Assembly (NCBI GenBank): GCA_002384815.1
Contig: DGBN01000065.1
Coordinates: 62,001-126,000, forward strand
DNA: 64,000 nt
From: Oxalobacteraceae bacterium UBA4003
Lineage (GTDB): Bacteria > Pseudomonadota > Gammaproteobacteria > Burkholderiales > Burkholderiaceae_D
Direction: 5' to 3'
A program made the position numbers and the translations under genes. Positions 27,958 through 38,418 of this stretch are shown piece after piece. Each line of letters starts with the position of its first letter. Within the stretch, counting starts at the first letter, position 1. The notes below the pieces were generated by a model, which saw only the letters and a list, made by a program, of their open reading frames with translations, was not told the DNA's origin and made no database searches.

Positions 27958-27988
27958 AAAGCCGCCGGTGATTATTCACGGGCGGCTT
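27958..27988 (-). terminator. Hairpin between the Tim44-like gene and ubiJ
   Basis: On the minus strand AAGCCGCC / GGCGGCTT form an 8-base stem with a 14-base loop, followed by TGTTTTTGG. It should end the ubiE-Tim44 transcript at least partly, only about 27 bases before the ubiJ start, so ubiJB depend on readthrough or on a promoter overlapping this site. Confidence 0.65.
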
Positions 27989-28037
27989 CAAGTTTAGCAG
28001 CTTGCCGTCAGGCAGCGCCAACTATCTACATGTGCAA

Positions 28038-28964
28038 TTACAGTTGCTGAATACCGGCCAGAACCCAGCCGCCGTTGCCATCGACCGGCTTGGACAGGTT
28101 CCACGCTTCGGTGAAAGGCTCAGTCGCTGCGCCGCCACCTTCATTGATCAAACCGGTGAACTTGATGCTGGCGATGTAATCGTCGCCTACAGTTTCCACA
28201 CCGTAGAATTCGCCTTCCAGCGAAATCACGTCGGTATGGTTTTCCGAAGCGCCGCGTTCCAGCAATTGCGATTTCAATTCAGCGAACATTTCCGGTGTGG
28301 TGAATTCGCGGATGTCGTTGACATCAGCTTTGTCCCACGCCGCTTGCAGGCGGATGAAATAGGTTTTTGCATTGCGGATAAACGATTGCACATCGAAATC
28401 GGCAGGCAAATCACCTGCGTCATTACCCACTTCATATGCAGCACCAGATGCCAAAGGCGCGGCTGATTGTAATGCCGAAGGCTGACCATAAGGCTGTTCG
28501 ATACGCGAACCGATGTCCGGCGTATTGCTCTTTGCCGAATAATTGTTGGCAAACGAAGGCTGACCGTTGTTGCCGGCGCTCTTGCCCTTGATCATGCGAT
28601 AGATGAACATCGCAGCGAACGCAAACAGGCCGATCATCAAAATGGTGCTGATCATGCTGGCCAATGCGCCGCCGATACCGAGGTGCGACAACAGTGCACC
28701 CAGCCCCAGGCCCAGCAATGCGCCACCAAGAATGTTGCGCATCATGCTAGGTTTGGCGGCTGCAGCACCCGCTGCGCCTGTCGCTGCAGGTGCTGCAGCC
28801 GGTTTGGCCGGAGTTGCCGATTGTTGTGGTGGAGCTGCACGCTTGAAACTTTGCGATTGCTTGCCGAAGGAGCCGCCACCGCCCATGCGCTTGGCTTCCA
28901 CTTGTGGAGCAACCAAGGCCATCGAACTGGCCACGACTACCAGGGCCATCAGTAACTTCTTCAT
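28038..28964 (-). CDS. Tim44-like domain protein
   Basis: A 308-residue protein with a signal peptide (cleaved about VEAK at 25), a Gly/Ser and Ala/Pro-rich linker (about 28-75), two hydrophobic glycine-rich segments (about 78-125) and a C-terminal Tim44-like domain (about 170-308). The bacterial family is of unknown function; mitochondrial Tim44 tethers Hsp70 to the import channel. A good ribosome site (AGGAGA, 7 bases from ATG) lies in the 11-base gap after ubiE, so the two are cotranscribed. A role in membrane-lipid or quinone biology is possible from context only. Confidence 0.83.
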   Translation of the reverse strand: MKKLLMALVVVASSMALVAPQVEAKRMGGGGSFGKQSQSFKRAAPPQQSATPAKPAAAPAATGAAGAAAAKPSMMRNILGGALLGLGLGALLSHLGIGGALASMISTILMIGLFAFAAMFIYRMIKGKSAGNNGQPSFANNYSAKSNTPDIGSRIEQPYGQPSALQSAAPLASGAAYEVGNDAGDLPADFDVQSFIRNAKTYFIRLQAAWDKADVNDIREFTTPEMFAELKSQLLERGASENHTDVISLEGEFYGVETVGDDYIASIKFTGLINEGGGAATEPFTEAWNLSKPVDGNGGWVLAGIQQL

Positions 28965-28975
28965 ATTACAATCTC

Positions 28976-29710
28976 CTAAAGTTTTATTCCGGTGTGCAAT
29001 GCAGCTACACCGGCTGTCAAATTAAAGTACTCGACTCTTTCGAGTCCTGCATCCTGCATCATTTTTTTCAGTGCTTCCTGATCGGGATGCATGCGGATCG
29101 ATTCGGCCAGATAGCGGTAACTATCGGCGTCGCCTGCAATGCGTTGCCCCAACCACGGCAACACGGAAAACGAATAAACGTCATACGGTTTTTTCAAAGG
29201 CTCCCAGACCTTGGAAAACTCCAGCACCAGCAACTTGCCGCCGGGCTTTAAAACGCGCCGCATTTCTGCCAGCGCTGCATCTTTATGCGTCATGTTGCGC
29301 AGGCCGAACGCCACGCTCACACGATCAAAATAGTTATCGGGAAATGGCAATTTCTCCGCATCGCACAAGGATGTCGGGGTGATCAAGCCATTATTCAACA
29401 GCCGATCGCGCCCGACGCGCAACATCGACTCATTGATATCCGTCAACCAGACTTCACCTGTCGGCCCGGCCTTTTTGGCAAACGCCTTGGCCAGATCGCC
29501 GGTGCCACCTGCAATATCCAGCACCTTGAAACCCGGACGTATGCCAGCCTGCGCAATCGTGAACGTCTTCCACAAGCGATGCAGCCCGGCCGACATGACA
29601 TCGTTCATCACGTCGTACTTTGCTGCCACTGAATGAAACACTTCAGCGACCTTGTGGACTTTCTCTTCTTCAGCGACGGTTTGGTAACCGAAATGTGTTG
29701 AATTTGTCAT
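28976..29710 (-). CDS. ubiE: Ubiquinone/menaquinone C-methyltransferase UbiE
   Basis: A 244-residue SAM-dependent methyltransferase that methylates the quinone ring carbon in ubiquinone synthesis. Motif [13 protein letters not shown] and the UbiE signature segments [14 protein letters not shown] and [24 protein letters not shown] are present. Length is normal. It begins a minus-strand run followed by the Tim44-like gene, ubiJ and ubiB. Confidence 0.95.
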   Translation of the reverse strand: MTNSTHFGYQTVAEEEKVHKVAEVFHSVAAKYDVMNDVMSAGLHRLWKTFTIAQAGIRPGFKVLDIAGGTGDLAKAFAKKAGPTGEVWLTDINESMLRVGRDRLLNNGLITPTSLCDAEKLPFPDNYFDRVSVAFGLRNMTHKDAALAEMRRVLKPGGKLLVLEFSKVWEPLKKPYDVYSFSVLPWLGQRIAGDADSYRYLAESIRMHPDQEALKKMMQDAGLERVEYFNLTAGVAALHTGIKL

Positions 29711-29823
29711 GGCTGGCAGCTTAATTGGCTAGATTATACATGCGTTAAGAAAATGTGAAATAGGCGTTGTTTGCGTCAGAAAACGAGCGCTCGATGTGCG
29801 CGATATTGCCGCAGTCGGCAAGA

Positions 29824-30261
29824 TTAATGACTGCCGCAACCGCTGCCGCTGACGACGGCCTTGCTCATGGCTGCATCGCGCCCGCTTTCGCGCGTGAAAC
29901 CTGCTGCTTCCAGGCGGCGCAGGTAATCTTCCCACAGGGCATCCTGGTTCGTTCCCAGGTGATGCAGATATTCCCACGAAAAAATGCCGGTATCGTGGCC
30001 GTCGGAAAACACAGGTTTGATCGCGTAATTGCCGACAGGTTCGACCGCCGTGATTTCCACATTGCGCTGGCCGGTTTGCAGGGTTTCCTGCCCCGGGCCG
30101 TGACCGCGCACTTCCGCCGATGGCGACCATACGCGCAACAATTCAAACGGCAGCGAAAAGGCGGCACCATCGTCGAACTCGACTTCCAGCACGCGCGATT
30201 GCTTGCGTACCGTCAAACCGGTTGGCTGTGGCGCTAAAGGTGTTTGCTTGGAACCAGTCAT
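29824..30261 (-). CDS. DUF971 family protein
   Basis: A 145-residue protein with the DUF971 (gamma-butyrobetaine hydroxylase-like N-terminal) domain: the segments LEVEFDDG, FELLRVWSPSAEVRGHG, VGNYAIKPVFSDGHDTGIFSW and YLHHLGTNQDALWEDYL are typical. Related domains in larger proteins bind zinc or iron. The last ten residues are Cys/Ser/Gly-rich. It lies 113 bases upstream of ubiE on the same strand, a common neighbourhood in betaproteobacteria, but its function is not established. Confidence 0.83.
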   Translation of the reverse strand: MTGSKQTPLAPQPTGLTVRKQSRVLEVEFDDGAAFSLPFELLRVWSPSAEVRGHGPGQETLQTGQRNVEITAVEPVGNYAIKPVFSDGHDTGIFSWEYLHHLGTNQDALWEDYLRRLEAAGFTRESGRDAAMSKAVVSGSGCGSH

Positions 30262-30339
30262 GATTGTCTCTCGTTCAAATTACGCACAGGAAAATCATGT
30301 TCTCCTGTGCAATTGGCATTTGTAATTGATATCAGCGAT

Positions 30340-30771
30340 TCAACTTGCGCAAGATACCTTGTGTGTTACCGCCGCACGCAAGGCAGGCAGCAAGGCGCGT
30401 CTTTGCGACAGTATATCGTCGGCAGTCTGGCGTACCGCTGGCGCCCAGACAGGATTCGGGAAATGTGCATCGTCGGCAAAGCGCGGAATCAAATGCCAGT
30501 GCAAATGCGGCACCATATTGCCCAGGCAGGCCAGATTGATTTTCTCCGGCCGTAAAACCTCGCGTAGCGCCATTTCAACCTGACATACCGCACGCATCAA
30601 GCTTGATCGATCTTCCGCTGCCAGATCGGTCATTTCCTTGACGTGTGCATTCCAGATGACGCGGCAAAAGCCGGGATAATTTGCATCGGCGATCAGTACG
30701 ACGCGCAACTGCTCATTGCGGAAAATAATTTCTCCGCCCGATTCATCGCACAATTCGCATGCTGTCGTCAT
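30340..30771 (-). CDS. HIT-family protein
   Basis: A 143-residue histidine-triad nucleotide-binding protein. The triad is visible as HLHWHLI near residue 98, and the N terminus ELCDESGGEIIF with two Cys (about 6 and near 30s) is typical of the short HIT family with a zinc site. Members hydrolyse nucleoside phosphoramidates or dinucleotides. It lies between the DUF971 gene and the large oxidoreductase gene, 2 bases after the latter's stop. Confidence 0.85.
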   Translation of the reverse strand: MTTACELCDESGGEIIFRNEQLRVVLIADANYPGFCRVIWNAHVKEMTDLAAEDRSSLMRAVCQVEMALREVLRPEKINLACLGNMVPHLHWHLIPRFADDAHFPNPVWAPAVRQTADDILSQRRALLPALRAAVTHKVSCAS

Positions 30772-30773
30772 GC

Positions 30774-33700
30774 TTACACCAGCACCCGTTCGATGCCGCC
30801 ATTGTTGGCACGTGAGACATAGTCCGGCAACCAGTTCGGGCCCAGCAAATGCCTGGCCATTTCGACCACGATGTAGTCGGCAGTGGTATCGGAATCATCG
30901 TTATAACGCGACAAACCTTGCAGGCATGATGGGCAGGACGTCAGAATCTTGACCTCGCCGGCAAAACCATCCACGCGTAACTTATCTGCGCCCTTGGTCA
31001 TTTCTTCTTCCTTGCGGAAACGCACTTGCGTTGAAATGTCTGGCCGCGTCACGGCCAAAGTGCCGGATTCGCCGCAGCATCTATCGTTTTTCTCGATCTT
31101 CTGGGAATCGACAGTCGTGATCAACGCATTTACCGTTTTCAACGGGTCCTGCAATTTCATTGGTGTATGACAAGGGTCGTGATACATGTAACGCACGCCG
31201 TTCACGCCTTCCAGCTTCACGCCTTTTTCCATCAGATATTCGTGGATATCGATGATGCGGCAACCCGGGAAAATTTTCTCGAATTCATAACCCTGCAACT
31301 GGTCGTAGCAAGTGCCGCAAGAGACAATGACGGTTTTGATATCGAGGTAATTCAGTGTGTTCGCCATGCGATGAAACAGCACACGATTATCGGTGATGAT
31401 CTTCTCGGCCTTGTCGTAATTGCCGGTGCCGCGTTGCGGATAACCGCAGCACAGATAACCCGGTGGCAAGACGGTTTGTACGCCGACATTCCACAACATC
31501 GCCTGCGTTGCCAGACCGACTTGCGAGAACAGGCGTTCGGAACCGCAACCCGGGAAGTAAAACACCGCTTCGGTATCCATCGTGGTGGTTTTCGGATCGC
31601 GGATGATAGGCACAACTTTATCGTCTTCGATATCCAGCAAGGCGCGCGCAGTTTTCTTCGGCAGGTTACCCGGCATCTTCTTGTTGATGAAGTGGATGAC
31701 CTGTTCCTTGATAGCCGGCTTGCCGACCGTCGCACGTGGTGCCGAGGTTTGTTTCTTCGCGAATTTCTTGAAGAAATCATGCCCAAAACGCTGCGCCTTG
31801 TAACCCCAATCGATCATCACCTTGCGCGTCGCATTGATCGTGGCCGGATCGCTCGCATTCAGGAAGAACATCGATGCCGTAGTGCCCGGATTGAACGATT
31901 TCTTATTCATCTTGCGTAGCAAATTACGCATATTCATCGACACATCGCCGAAGTCGATATCGACCGGGCAAGGCGCCAGGCACTTATGGCAAACCGTACA
32001 GTGATCAGCGACGTCTTCGAACTCTTCCCAATGCTTGATCGAGATACCGCGCCGTGTTTGTTCTTCGTACAAAAAGGCTTCGACCAGCAAAGAGGTAGCA
32101 AGAATTTTGTTACGCGGCGAGTACAGCAAGTTTGCGCGTGGCACATGCGTCGCACATACCGGTTTGCATTTGCCGCAGCGCAGGCAATCCTTGACGCTGC
32201 TGGCAATCGCACCGATATCGCTTTGCTGCATGATCAGCGATTCGTGGCCCATCAAGCCGAACGATGGCGTGTAAGCATTGCGCAAATCTGCGCTCAGCTC
32301 CGGCGCATCCATCAGCTTGCCCTTGTTGAAGCGGCCTTCCGGATCGATGCGCTTTTTATATGAGCGGAAATCAGCCAGTTCTTCCTTGGTCAGAAATTCC
32401 AGCTTGGTGATACCAATCCCGTGCTCGCCGGAAATCACACCGTTCAGCGAACGCGCCAGTTTCATGATGCGCGCCACTGCAGCGTGCGCATCCTGCAGCA
32501 TCTGGTAGTGATCGGAATTGACCGGGATATTGGTATGCACATTGCCGTCGCCCGCATGCATGTGCAGCGCAACGAATACGCGGCCGCGCAACACCTGCTT
32601 GTGGATCGCGTTGGCTTCTTCAAGTATCAGGCGGAAGGCAGCACCGCTGAAAATCTGGCGCAGCGGAACACGTGCTTCCGCTTTCCACGAAATGCGCACG
32701 GTTCTATCCTGTACCACGTCGAACAGTGTGGCATTCGGCTGCAAGATCAGACGTTCGTCGAATGCAGGCGCCAGCTTTTCCATGCCCAGCGCCAGCAGCT
32801 CATCTTTCGCATCGCGCAAAGGCTTGTCGAGATTGGTCAATACATACGACCAGCGTACCTGCGTCGCTGCGATCAGCTCTTCCGCCTGATGCACGCGATC
32901 TTCCAGCAATTCTGCATCTGGAATTTCCTCGCCTTCCGCATCGTCGCTTTTTCCCAGCGGTAGATTTTCCTTGGCGAAAAATGCACGCAATTCATCCAGG
33001 AACTGCAGCTTGTTGCGGATCGACAGTTCAATGTTGATGCGCTCGATGCCGTCCGAATACTCACCCATGCGGTCGAGCGGAATTACCACGTCTTCATTGA
33101 TCTTGAAAGCGTTGGTATGTTTGGAAATCGCTGCGGTACGGGCTCTATCAAGCCAGAATTTCTTACGTGCTTCCGGACTGACGGCGATAAAGCCTTCGCC
33201 GACGCGCGTATTCGCCAGACGCACCACTTCCGACGCGGCTTGCGCCACGGCGTTTTCATCATCGCCAACAATATCGCCGAACAAGGCCATCTTGGGCAGA
33301 GTGCCGCGCTTGGATTTGGTCGCATAACCGACTGCGCGCAGATAACGTTCGTCCAGATGCTCGAGGCCGGCGAGAATTGCCCCCCCCTTTTTGGTTTGAT
33401 CGTCGAGGAAATCCTTGATCTCGACGATCGATGGAATCGCATCGCGCGAATGACCGAAAAACTCCAGGCAAACGGTGCGCGTATGCTTGGGCATCTTGTG
33501 CAAAATCCAGCGCGCCGATGTGATCAGCCCATCGCAACCTTCTTTTTGCACGCCCGGCAAACCGGACAGGAATTTATCGGTCACGTCCTTGCCCAGCCCT
33601 TCCTTGCGGAAGGTGCGGCCGACGATTTCCAGCGTTTCGGTTTTGAAGGGCTGATTGACGCGCCCCTTCTCGCCCGGATGCGTCCATTCCAGCTTGAACT

Positions 33701-34772
33701 TCGCCACCGGTGCATCGTGAATCTTGCCGAGATTGTGCTCCAGACGTGTGACTTCCAGCCAGTCGCCGTTCGGATCGACCATCCTCCAGCTTGCCAGATT
33801 GTCGAGCGCAGTGCCCCACAAGACAGCCTTCTTGCCACCGGCATTCATCGCGATATTGCCGCCTATGCACGACGCTTCAGCAGAGGTTGGATCGACAGCG
33901 AATACGAAACCGGCTTTTTCTGCCGCATCGGACACGCGTTTGGTGACCACGCCTGCGCCAGAGTAAATCGTCGCATATTCGCGGTCTACGCCGGGCAACA
34001 TCGTCATTTCGACGGCGCCCAGCGCTTCCAGCTTTTCGGTATTGATGACAGCCGACATCGGCGTCAGCGGAATCGCGCCGCCGGTATAACCGGTACCGCC
34101 ACCGCGTGGAATGATGGTCAGGCCAAGCTCGATACAGCCCTTGACCAGACCTGCCATTTCATCTTCGCCATCCGGCGTCAAGACGACGAACGGGTATTCG
34201 ACGCGCCAGTCGGTGGCGTCGGTCACATGCGACACGCGCGACAGGCCATCGAACTTGATGTTGTCTTTTGCCGTATAGCGACCCAGTACCTTGTTGGTGC
34301 GCTTGCGCAAATCATAGGTATTACGGAATTCTTCGCCGAAGTCTGCAACCGCTTTACACGCAGCTTGCACCAGCGCTTCAACGGCTTCCGCTCGGTGTTC
34401 TGCATTGGCATCGCCTGAAACAGCCAGATCGTTCTTGCGCCGTTTGTCGATTTCTGCCAGACGGTGATTCAGCGCTTCGATCAGGGCTTGACGGCGCTTG
34501 GGATTATCCAGCAGATCGTCCTGCAAATAAGGATTGCGCTGCACCACCCAGATATCGCCCAGCACTTCATACAGCATGCGGGCCGAACGACCGGTCTGGC
34601 GCTCGGAGCGCAACTCGGAGAGCAGGTTCCACGCATCTGCGCCCAACAGGCGCATGACGATTTCTCGGTCGGAAAACGAAGTGTAGTTATAGGGGATTTC
34701 GCGCAAACGCGTAGGCAAAGCGCCGCCGGGCGCATCGGCTAGAAGATTCTGGATTTGTACGGGTGCGTTCAT
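30774..34772 (-). CDS. Giant FAD-linked oxidase/Fe-S fusion protein (GlcD-GlcF-like, DUF3683)
   Basis: A 1332-residue protein from ATG 34772 (the frame back to 34850 gives an unlikely leader). Order: an N-terminal DUF3683-like region (about 1-170), an FAD-binding-4 domain ([14 protein letters not shown] near 230; [18 protein letters not shown] near 310), FAD-oxidase C-terminal region with [10 protein letters not shown], then two 4Fe-4S motifs ([25 protein letters not shown]) and two CCG domains ([18 protein letters not shown]) as in GlcF/heterodisulfide-reductase partners. It therefore joins the flavin and iron-sulfur subunits of a glycolate/D-lactate-type dehydrogenase. The substrate is unknown; electrons probably go to the quinone pool. 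Confidence 0.85.
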   Translation of the reverse strand: MNAPVQIQNLLADAPGGALPTRLREIPYNYTSFSDREIVMRLLGADAWNLLSELRSERQTGRSARMLYEVLGDIWVVQRNPYLQDDLLDNPKRRQALIEALNHRLAEIDKRRKNDLAVSGDANAEHRAEAVEALVQAACKAVADFGEEFRNTYDLRKRTNKVLGRYTAKDNIKFDGLSRVSHVTDATDWRVEYPFVVLTPDGEDEMAGLVKGCIELGLTIIPRGGGTGYTGGAIPLTPMSAVINTEKLEALGAVEMTMLPGVDREYATIYSGAGVVTKRVSDAAEKAGFVFAVDPTSAEASCIGGNIAMNAGGKKAVLWGTALDNLASWRMVDPNGDWLEVTRLEHNLGKIHDAPVAKFKLEWTHPGEKGRVNQPFKTETLEIVGRTFRKEGLGKDVTDKFLSGLPGVQKEGCDGLITSARWILHKMPKHTRTVCLEFFGHSRDAIPSIVEIKDFLDDQTKKGGAILAGLEHLDERYLRAVGYATKSKRGTLPKMALFGDIVGDDENAVAQAASEVVRLANTRVGEGFIAVSPEARKKFWLDRARTAAISKHTNAFKINEDVVIPLDRMGEYSDGIERINIELSIRNKLQFLDELRAFFAKENLPLGKSDDAEGEEIPDAELLEDRVHQAEELIAATQVRWSYVLTNLDKPLRDAKDELLALGMEKLAPAFDERLILQPNATLFDVVQDRTVRISWKAEARVPLRQIFSGAAFRLILEEANAIHKQVLRGRVFVALHMHAGDGNVHTNIPVNSDHYQMLQDAHAAVARIMKLARSLNGVISGEHGIGITKLEFLTKEELADFRSYKKRIDPEGRFNKGKLMDAPELSADLRNAYTPSFGLMGHESLIMQQSDIGAIASSVKDCLRCGKCKPVCATHVPRANLLYSPRNKILATSLLVEAFLYEEQTRRGISIKHWEEFEDVADHCTVCHKCLAPCPVDIDFGDVSMNMRNLLRKMNKKSFNPGTTASMFFLNASDPATINATRKVMIDWGYKAQRFGHDFFKKFAKKQTSAPRATVGKPAIKEQVIHFINKKMPGNLPKKTARALLDIEDDKVVPIIRDPKTTTMDTEAVFYFPGCGSERLFSQVGLATQAMLWNVGVQTVLPPGYLCCGYPQRGTGNYDKAEKIITDNRVLFHRMANTLNYLDIKTVIVSCGTCYDQLQGYEFEKIFPGCRIIDIHEYLMEKGVKLEGVNGVRYMYHDPCHTPMKLQDPLKTVNALITTVDSQKIEKNDRCCGESGTLAVTRPDISTQVRFRKEEEMTKGADKLRVDGFAGEVKILTSCPSCLQGLSRYNDDSDTTADYIVVEMARHLLGPNWLPDYVSRANNGGIERVLV

Positions 34773-34921
34773 CAGTGGGTCGATTGCATTCACGCTAAAT
34801 ACGCATTTTAGCTGATTGCAGTGCAACACGCCCGCATTGCATGCGGCCAAAACAGTCTGCGGAACACCGTTTTTTCAAACTCTGCGACGAGAAAACCAGG
34901 TTCCCCGCAAAAGATGGGGAA

Positions 34922-35410
34922 TCAAAACAAACGAATCAGATATTGCCAAAAGCCATCCGGCACGTACAACAGCAACCAGGTTATCGTCACATAACGCAGA
35001 AATTTCCCGATTGCCATATACGCGACACTGGGCCAGAACGGCAGCTTCAGCCACCCTGCCAGCAGGCAGATTGGATCACCTATGACCGGCAGCCAGGCCA
35101 GCAGCATGGTTTTGGCGCCGAAACGCTGCAACCAGCTGAACCAGCGCGTCTGCCGCTCCTTTGCAAAAATCTGCTTCGCACCCACGCCCATCCAGTAATT
35201 AATCACGCCACCCAGGGTATTGCCGATGGTCGCGACCAATATCGTCGGCCAGAACAAAGCCGCATTAGCCTTGACGATGGCAAAAACCGCCGGCTCGGAA
35301 CCCATAGGCAATAAGGTCGCCGATACCAGACTGATGATAAACACCGAAAACAGACCGACCTCAGGCACAGCCAGAGCCGTCAACAACCATTGCACGCAGG
35401 CTTCAATCAT
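34922..35410 (-). CDS. YqaA/DedA-family inner-membrane protein
   Basis: A 162-residue membrane protein of the SNARE-associated (DedA/VTT) superfamily, close to YqaA. About four hydrophobic segments are seen, with the family segment LLAWLPVIGDPICLLAGWL near 110 and GSEPAVFAIVKAN near 37. Related proteins act in lipid flipping or membrane homeostasis. It is divergent from ilvA, and 149 bases separate its stop from the start of the giant oxidoreductase gene. Confidence 0.82.
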   Translation of the reverse strand: MIEACVQWLLTALAVPEVGLFSVFIISLVSATLLPMGSEPAVFAIVKANAALFWPTILVATIGNTLGGVINYWMGVGAKQIFAKERQTRWFSWLQRFGAKTMLLAWLPVIGDPICLLAGWLKLPFWPSVAYMAIGKFLRYVTITWLLLYVPDGFWQYLIRLF

Positions 35411-35509
35411 GTTTTCGCTGAAGTGAATGTTTCAAATCGGATATCCCGGTCAGTGATCGCGCTTTAAGAAGAAAGCTGAAGGAATGCGGCATCACAAAAA
35501 GCCGTCCAT

Positions 35510-35515
35510 TATAAT
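35510..35515 (+). promoter_or_regulatory. Candidate -10 box for ilvA
   Basis: A perfect TATAAT, 56 bases upstream of the ilvA start at 35572. No matching -35 hexamer is seen at 16-18 bases, so only the -10 element is proposed. Confidence 0.35.
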
Positions 35516-35571
35516 GAGCTGCTGCACAAGCTCGTTTCAAATTCATGACTGTGCCAATCACATTGATCTCT

Positions 35572-37095
35572 ATGACTACCGACTACCTGAAGAAAATCCT
35601 CACCGCGCGCGTTTATGACGTTGCCGTGGAATCCCCACTTGAACTGGCTCCCACGCTGTCGCAGCGTTTCGGCAACCAGATTTATTTCAAGCGTGAAGAT
35701 ATTCAAAGCGTATTCAGTTTCAAGCTGCGCGGCGCCTACAACAAGATGGCCAATCTGCCACCGGCACAAATGAAGCGCGGCGTGATTTGCGCCTCGGCCG
35801 GCAATCATGCGCAAGGCGTTGCCCTGTCTGCTGCCAGACTCGGCTGTCGTGCCGTGATCGTGATGCCAACCACCACGCCTTCTCTCAAGATCGATGCAGT
35901 GAAAGCGCGCGGCGGCGAAGTCGTGCTGTTCGGCGACTCCTACTCGGATGCCTACCAGCATGCACTGACACTGGAGAAAAAACTCAAGCTGACTTTCGTT
36001 CATCCGTTCGACGATCCGGACGTCATCGCCGGCCAGGGCACGATAGCCATGGAAATCCTGCGCCAGCATTCAGGGCCTATCCATGCAATTTTCGTTCCCA
36101 TAGGCGGCGGCGGCCTGATCGCCGGTGTTGCCGCCTACGTCAAGGCGGTGCGACCGGAGATCAAGATCATCGGCGTGCAAACCGTGGATTCCGATGCGAT
36201 GGCGCGCAGCCTGAAAGTCGGACGTCGCGTGACGATGACAGACGTCGGCCTGTTCGCGGACGGCACTGCCGTCAAACTGGTCGGAGAAGAAACCTTCCGT
36301 CTGGCCAAGCTGTATGTGGACGACATCATTCTGGTCAGCACCGATGAAGTGTGCAGCGCCATCAAGGACGTTTTTCAGGATACACGCAGCATTCTGGAAC
36401 CTTCCGGTGCGCTCTCCATCGCTGGAGCAAAGGCGTATATCGAACGAGCGCAGGCAGACAAGAAGCCGCTCAAGAATGAAACTCTGGTCACCATCACCAG
36501 TGGTGCCAACATGAACTTCGACCGCCTCCGCTTTGTCGCTGAAATGGCCGATGTCGGTGCTGCGCGCGAAGGTGTGTTTGCCGTCACCATTCCCGAAGAA
36601 CGCGGCAGCTTCAAACGCTTCTGCGAACTGGTCGGCCCGCGCAACGTGACCGAATTCAACTATCGTCTTAGCGATGCCATGCAGGCACACATCTTCGTCG
36701 GCCTGCAAATCACCGATCGCGACGAAGCAGGCAAGATCGCAAAGCGTTTCGAGAAACACGGATTCAAGACACTGGATCTGACGCATGACGAACTTGCCAA
36801 AGGACATATCCGTCATCTGGTCGGCGGCAAGAGCGATCTGACCCAGAATGAACTGCTGTATCGCTTTGAATTTCCGGAACGCCCCGGTGCTCTGATCAGC
36901 TTCCTCGACAGCGTGGCACCGCACTGGAATATCAGCCTGTTCCACTACCGCAACGAAGGTGGCGATGTCAGCCGCATTCTGGTCGGCATACAAGTGCCGA
37001 AAAAAGAGATGAAAGCCTTCCGCGCTTCGCTTGCCGGATTGGGCTATCGTCATTGGGATGAAACCGACAATCCCGTCTACAAGCTGTTTCTGTAA
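35572..37095 (+). CDS. ilvA: Threonine ammonia-lyase, biosynthetic
   Basis: A 507-residue PLP enzyme that deaminates threonine to 2-oxobutanoate, the first step to isoleucine. The PLP Lys is K51 in [11 protein letters not shown], the phosphate-binding glycine-rich loop is [10 protein letters not shown], and two ACT-like regulatory domains occupy the C-terminal third (about 325-507), as in the isoleucine-inhibited enzyme. ATG 35572 gives a family-like N terminus; an upstream ATG at 35545 would add nine residues. The gene is followed 10 bases later by queF. Confidence 0.94.
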   Translation: MTTDYLKKILTARVYDVAVESPLELAPTLSQRFGNQIYFKREDIQSVFSFKLRGAYNKMANLPPAQMKRGVICASAGNHAQGVALSAARLGCRAVIVMPTTTPSLKIDAVKARGGEVVLFGDSYSDAYQHALTLEKKLKLTFVHPFDDPDVIAGQGTIAMEILRQHSGPIHAIFVPIGGGGLIAGVAAYVKAVRPEIKIIGVQTVDSDAMARSLKVGRRVTMTDVGLFADGTAVKLVGEETFRLAKLYVDDIILVSTDEVCSAIKDVFQDTRSILEPSGALSIAGAKAYIERAQADKKPLKNETLVTITSGANMNFDRLRFVAEMADVGAAREGVFAVTIPEERGSFKRFCELVGPRNVTEFNYRLSDAMQAHIFVGLQITDRDEAGKIAKRFEKHGFKTLDLTHDELAKGHIRHLVGGKSDLTQNELLYRFEFPERPGALISFLDSVAPHWNISLFHYRNEGGDVSRILVGIQVPKKEMKAFRASLAGLGYRHWDETDNPVYKLFL

Positions 37096-37105
37096 AATCT
37101 GCACC

Positions 37106-37945
37106 ATGACTTCACCATTCAAACCAGATGAATCACCGCTAGGCAGACCAACGACTTACCAGGCGCATTACGATCCGTCCTTGCTGTTTTCAATCCCGCG
37201 TCAGTACAAGCGCGATGAAATCGGCTTGTCCGGCACTCTGCCGTTTTTCGGCGTCGATATCTGGAACGCGTATGAAATGTCATGGCTGAATATGCGCGGG
37301 AAGCCGCAAGTGGCGATGGCAAAAATCATCGTGCCGGCTGATTCGCCCAACATTATCGAATCCAAATCGTTCAAGCTGTATCTGAATTCACTGAATCAAA
37401 CCAAGCTGGGCGGCACCGATGCCTTGCTGGAATTGCTGCGCGAAGATCTGGCAAACGGCTTTGGCGCACCGGTGCAAGTCACGCTGACGATGCCGGAGAA
37501 TTTTGCCAGAGTGCCCATGGGTGAACTGGACGGCCTGCTGCTGGACAGGCTGGATATCGAGATGCACGAATACTCACCCGATCCTTCGCTGCTGCGAGCT
37601 GCATGCGACGAAGCTGTCATCGAGGAAACACTGGTGTCGCATCTGCTGAAATCGAATTGCCTGGTTACTGGTCAGCCGGATTGGGCCAGCGTGCAGATTC
37701 AATACATCGGCGGCGCGATTGATCAGGCCGGGCTGTTGCAATACCTGATCGGGTTTCGCGAACACAATGAATTTCACGAGCAATGTGTGGAGCGCATCTT
37801 CATGGACATCATGCGCCAATGCAAACCGCAAAAACTGGCAGTCTATGCACGCTATACACGGCGCGGCGGGCTCGACATCAATCCGTGGCGCAGCAATTTC
37901 AGTACCGGTACAGCGCCATCCAACGCACGCAATGCCCGTCAGTAA
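37106..37945 (+). CDS. queF: NADPH-dependent 7-cyano-7-deazaguanine reductase
   Basis: A 279-residue long-form QueF that reduces preQ0 to preQ1 in queuosine synthesis. The QueF motif ESKSFK is at 85-90, and the catalytic Cys185 in [11 protein letters not shown] is followed by the conserved Asp192; length is like the E. coli enzyme (282). ATG 37106 is chosen because it begins the family-like MTSPFKPDE; the longer frame back to 37031 runs inside ilvA. It starts 10 bases after ilvA, so the two are probably cotranscribed although their pathways are unrelated. Confidence 0.93.
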   Translation: MTSPFKPDESPLGRPTTYQAHYDPSLLFSIPRQYKRDEIGLSGTLPFFGVDIWNAYEMSWLNMRGKPQVAMAKIIVPADSPNIIESKSFKLYLNSLNQTKLGGTDALLELLREDLANGFGAPVQVTLTMPENFARVPMGELDGLLLDRLDIEMHEYSPDPSLLRAACDEAVIEETLVSHLLKSNCLVTGQPDWASVQIQYIGGAIDQAGLLQYLIGFREHNEFHEQCVERIFMDIMRQCKPQKLAVYARYTRRGGLDINPWRSNFSTGTAPSNARNARQ

Positions 37946-38078
37946 ATCCGCTTGCGATTGACCACTGCCTGCTGCAACTTCCCCGTTCATTTCCCACTCT
38001 ATACAAACGGATAGCACGAGAACGTTGTTTTCCAGATTGAAACACCGTTTTTTAGTAAAACTAGGCCTGCGCGCACTA

Positions 38079-38084
38079 TATAAT
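38079..38084 (+). promoter_or_regulatory. Candidate -10 box for the aryl-polyene plus-strand operon
   Basis: TATAAT 38 bases upstream of the ACP start, in the AT-rich end of the 177-base queF-ACP gap. The best -35 candidate (GTAAAA at 38055-38060) is weak, so an activator may be needed. Confidence 0.4.
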
Positions 38085-38122
38085 CAGCGCCGATCAAAAA
38101 CATATCAGAAACCATTAATAAT

Positions 38123-38413
38123 ATGTCAAACCCAACCAGCACCACGCCCGCCTCCAACGAGGCTTTCACTCAAGAAGTGACCGAACTGATCGTCCACGCG
38201 CTTAATCTCGATGTCGACGCGGCAAGCATCGATCCGGATGACAAACTTTACGGCAGCGGACTCGGACTCGACTCGATCGACATCCTGGAAGTAGCGCTCG
38301 TGGTATCAAAAAATTACGGCATTCAGTTACGCGCCGACCATGAAGACAATGAAAAAATCTTCAGCTCACTGCGCTCGCTATCCGATTATATTGCGGCCAA
38401 CAAGACGCAATAA
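38123..38413 (+). CDS. Acyl carrier protein of the aryl-polyene cluster
   Basis: A 96-residue acyl carrier protein; the phosphopantetheine Ser51 lies in LGLDSIDILE, and the following EVALVVSKNYGIQL is typical of aryl-polyene ACPs. It carries the growing polyene chain in the cytoplasm and needs a phosphopantetheinyl transferase from elsewhere. It is the first gene of the plus-strand pigment operon, 5 bases before the ligase gene. No second ACP, usual in the E. coli/Xenorhabdus type cluster, was found. Confidence 0.88.
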   Translation: MSNPTSTTPASNEAFTQEVTELIVHALNLDVDAASIDPDDKLYGSGLGLDSIDILEVALVVSKNYGIQLRADHEDNEKIFSSLRSLSDYIAANKTQ

Positions 38414-38418
38414 ATCGC

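Noticed and set aside
33117..34418. 433-codon plus-strand frame opposite the giant oxidoreductase gene
   Set aside because: Antisense to the FAD domain; histidine- and arginine-rich shadow translation without domains.
36070..37122. 350-codon minus-strand frame opposite ilvA
   Set aside because: Antisense to a clear ilvA; shadow.
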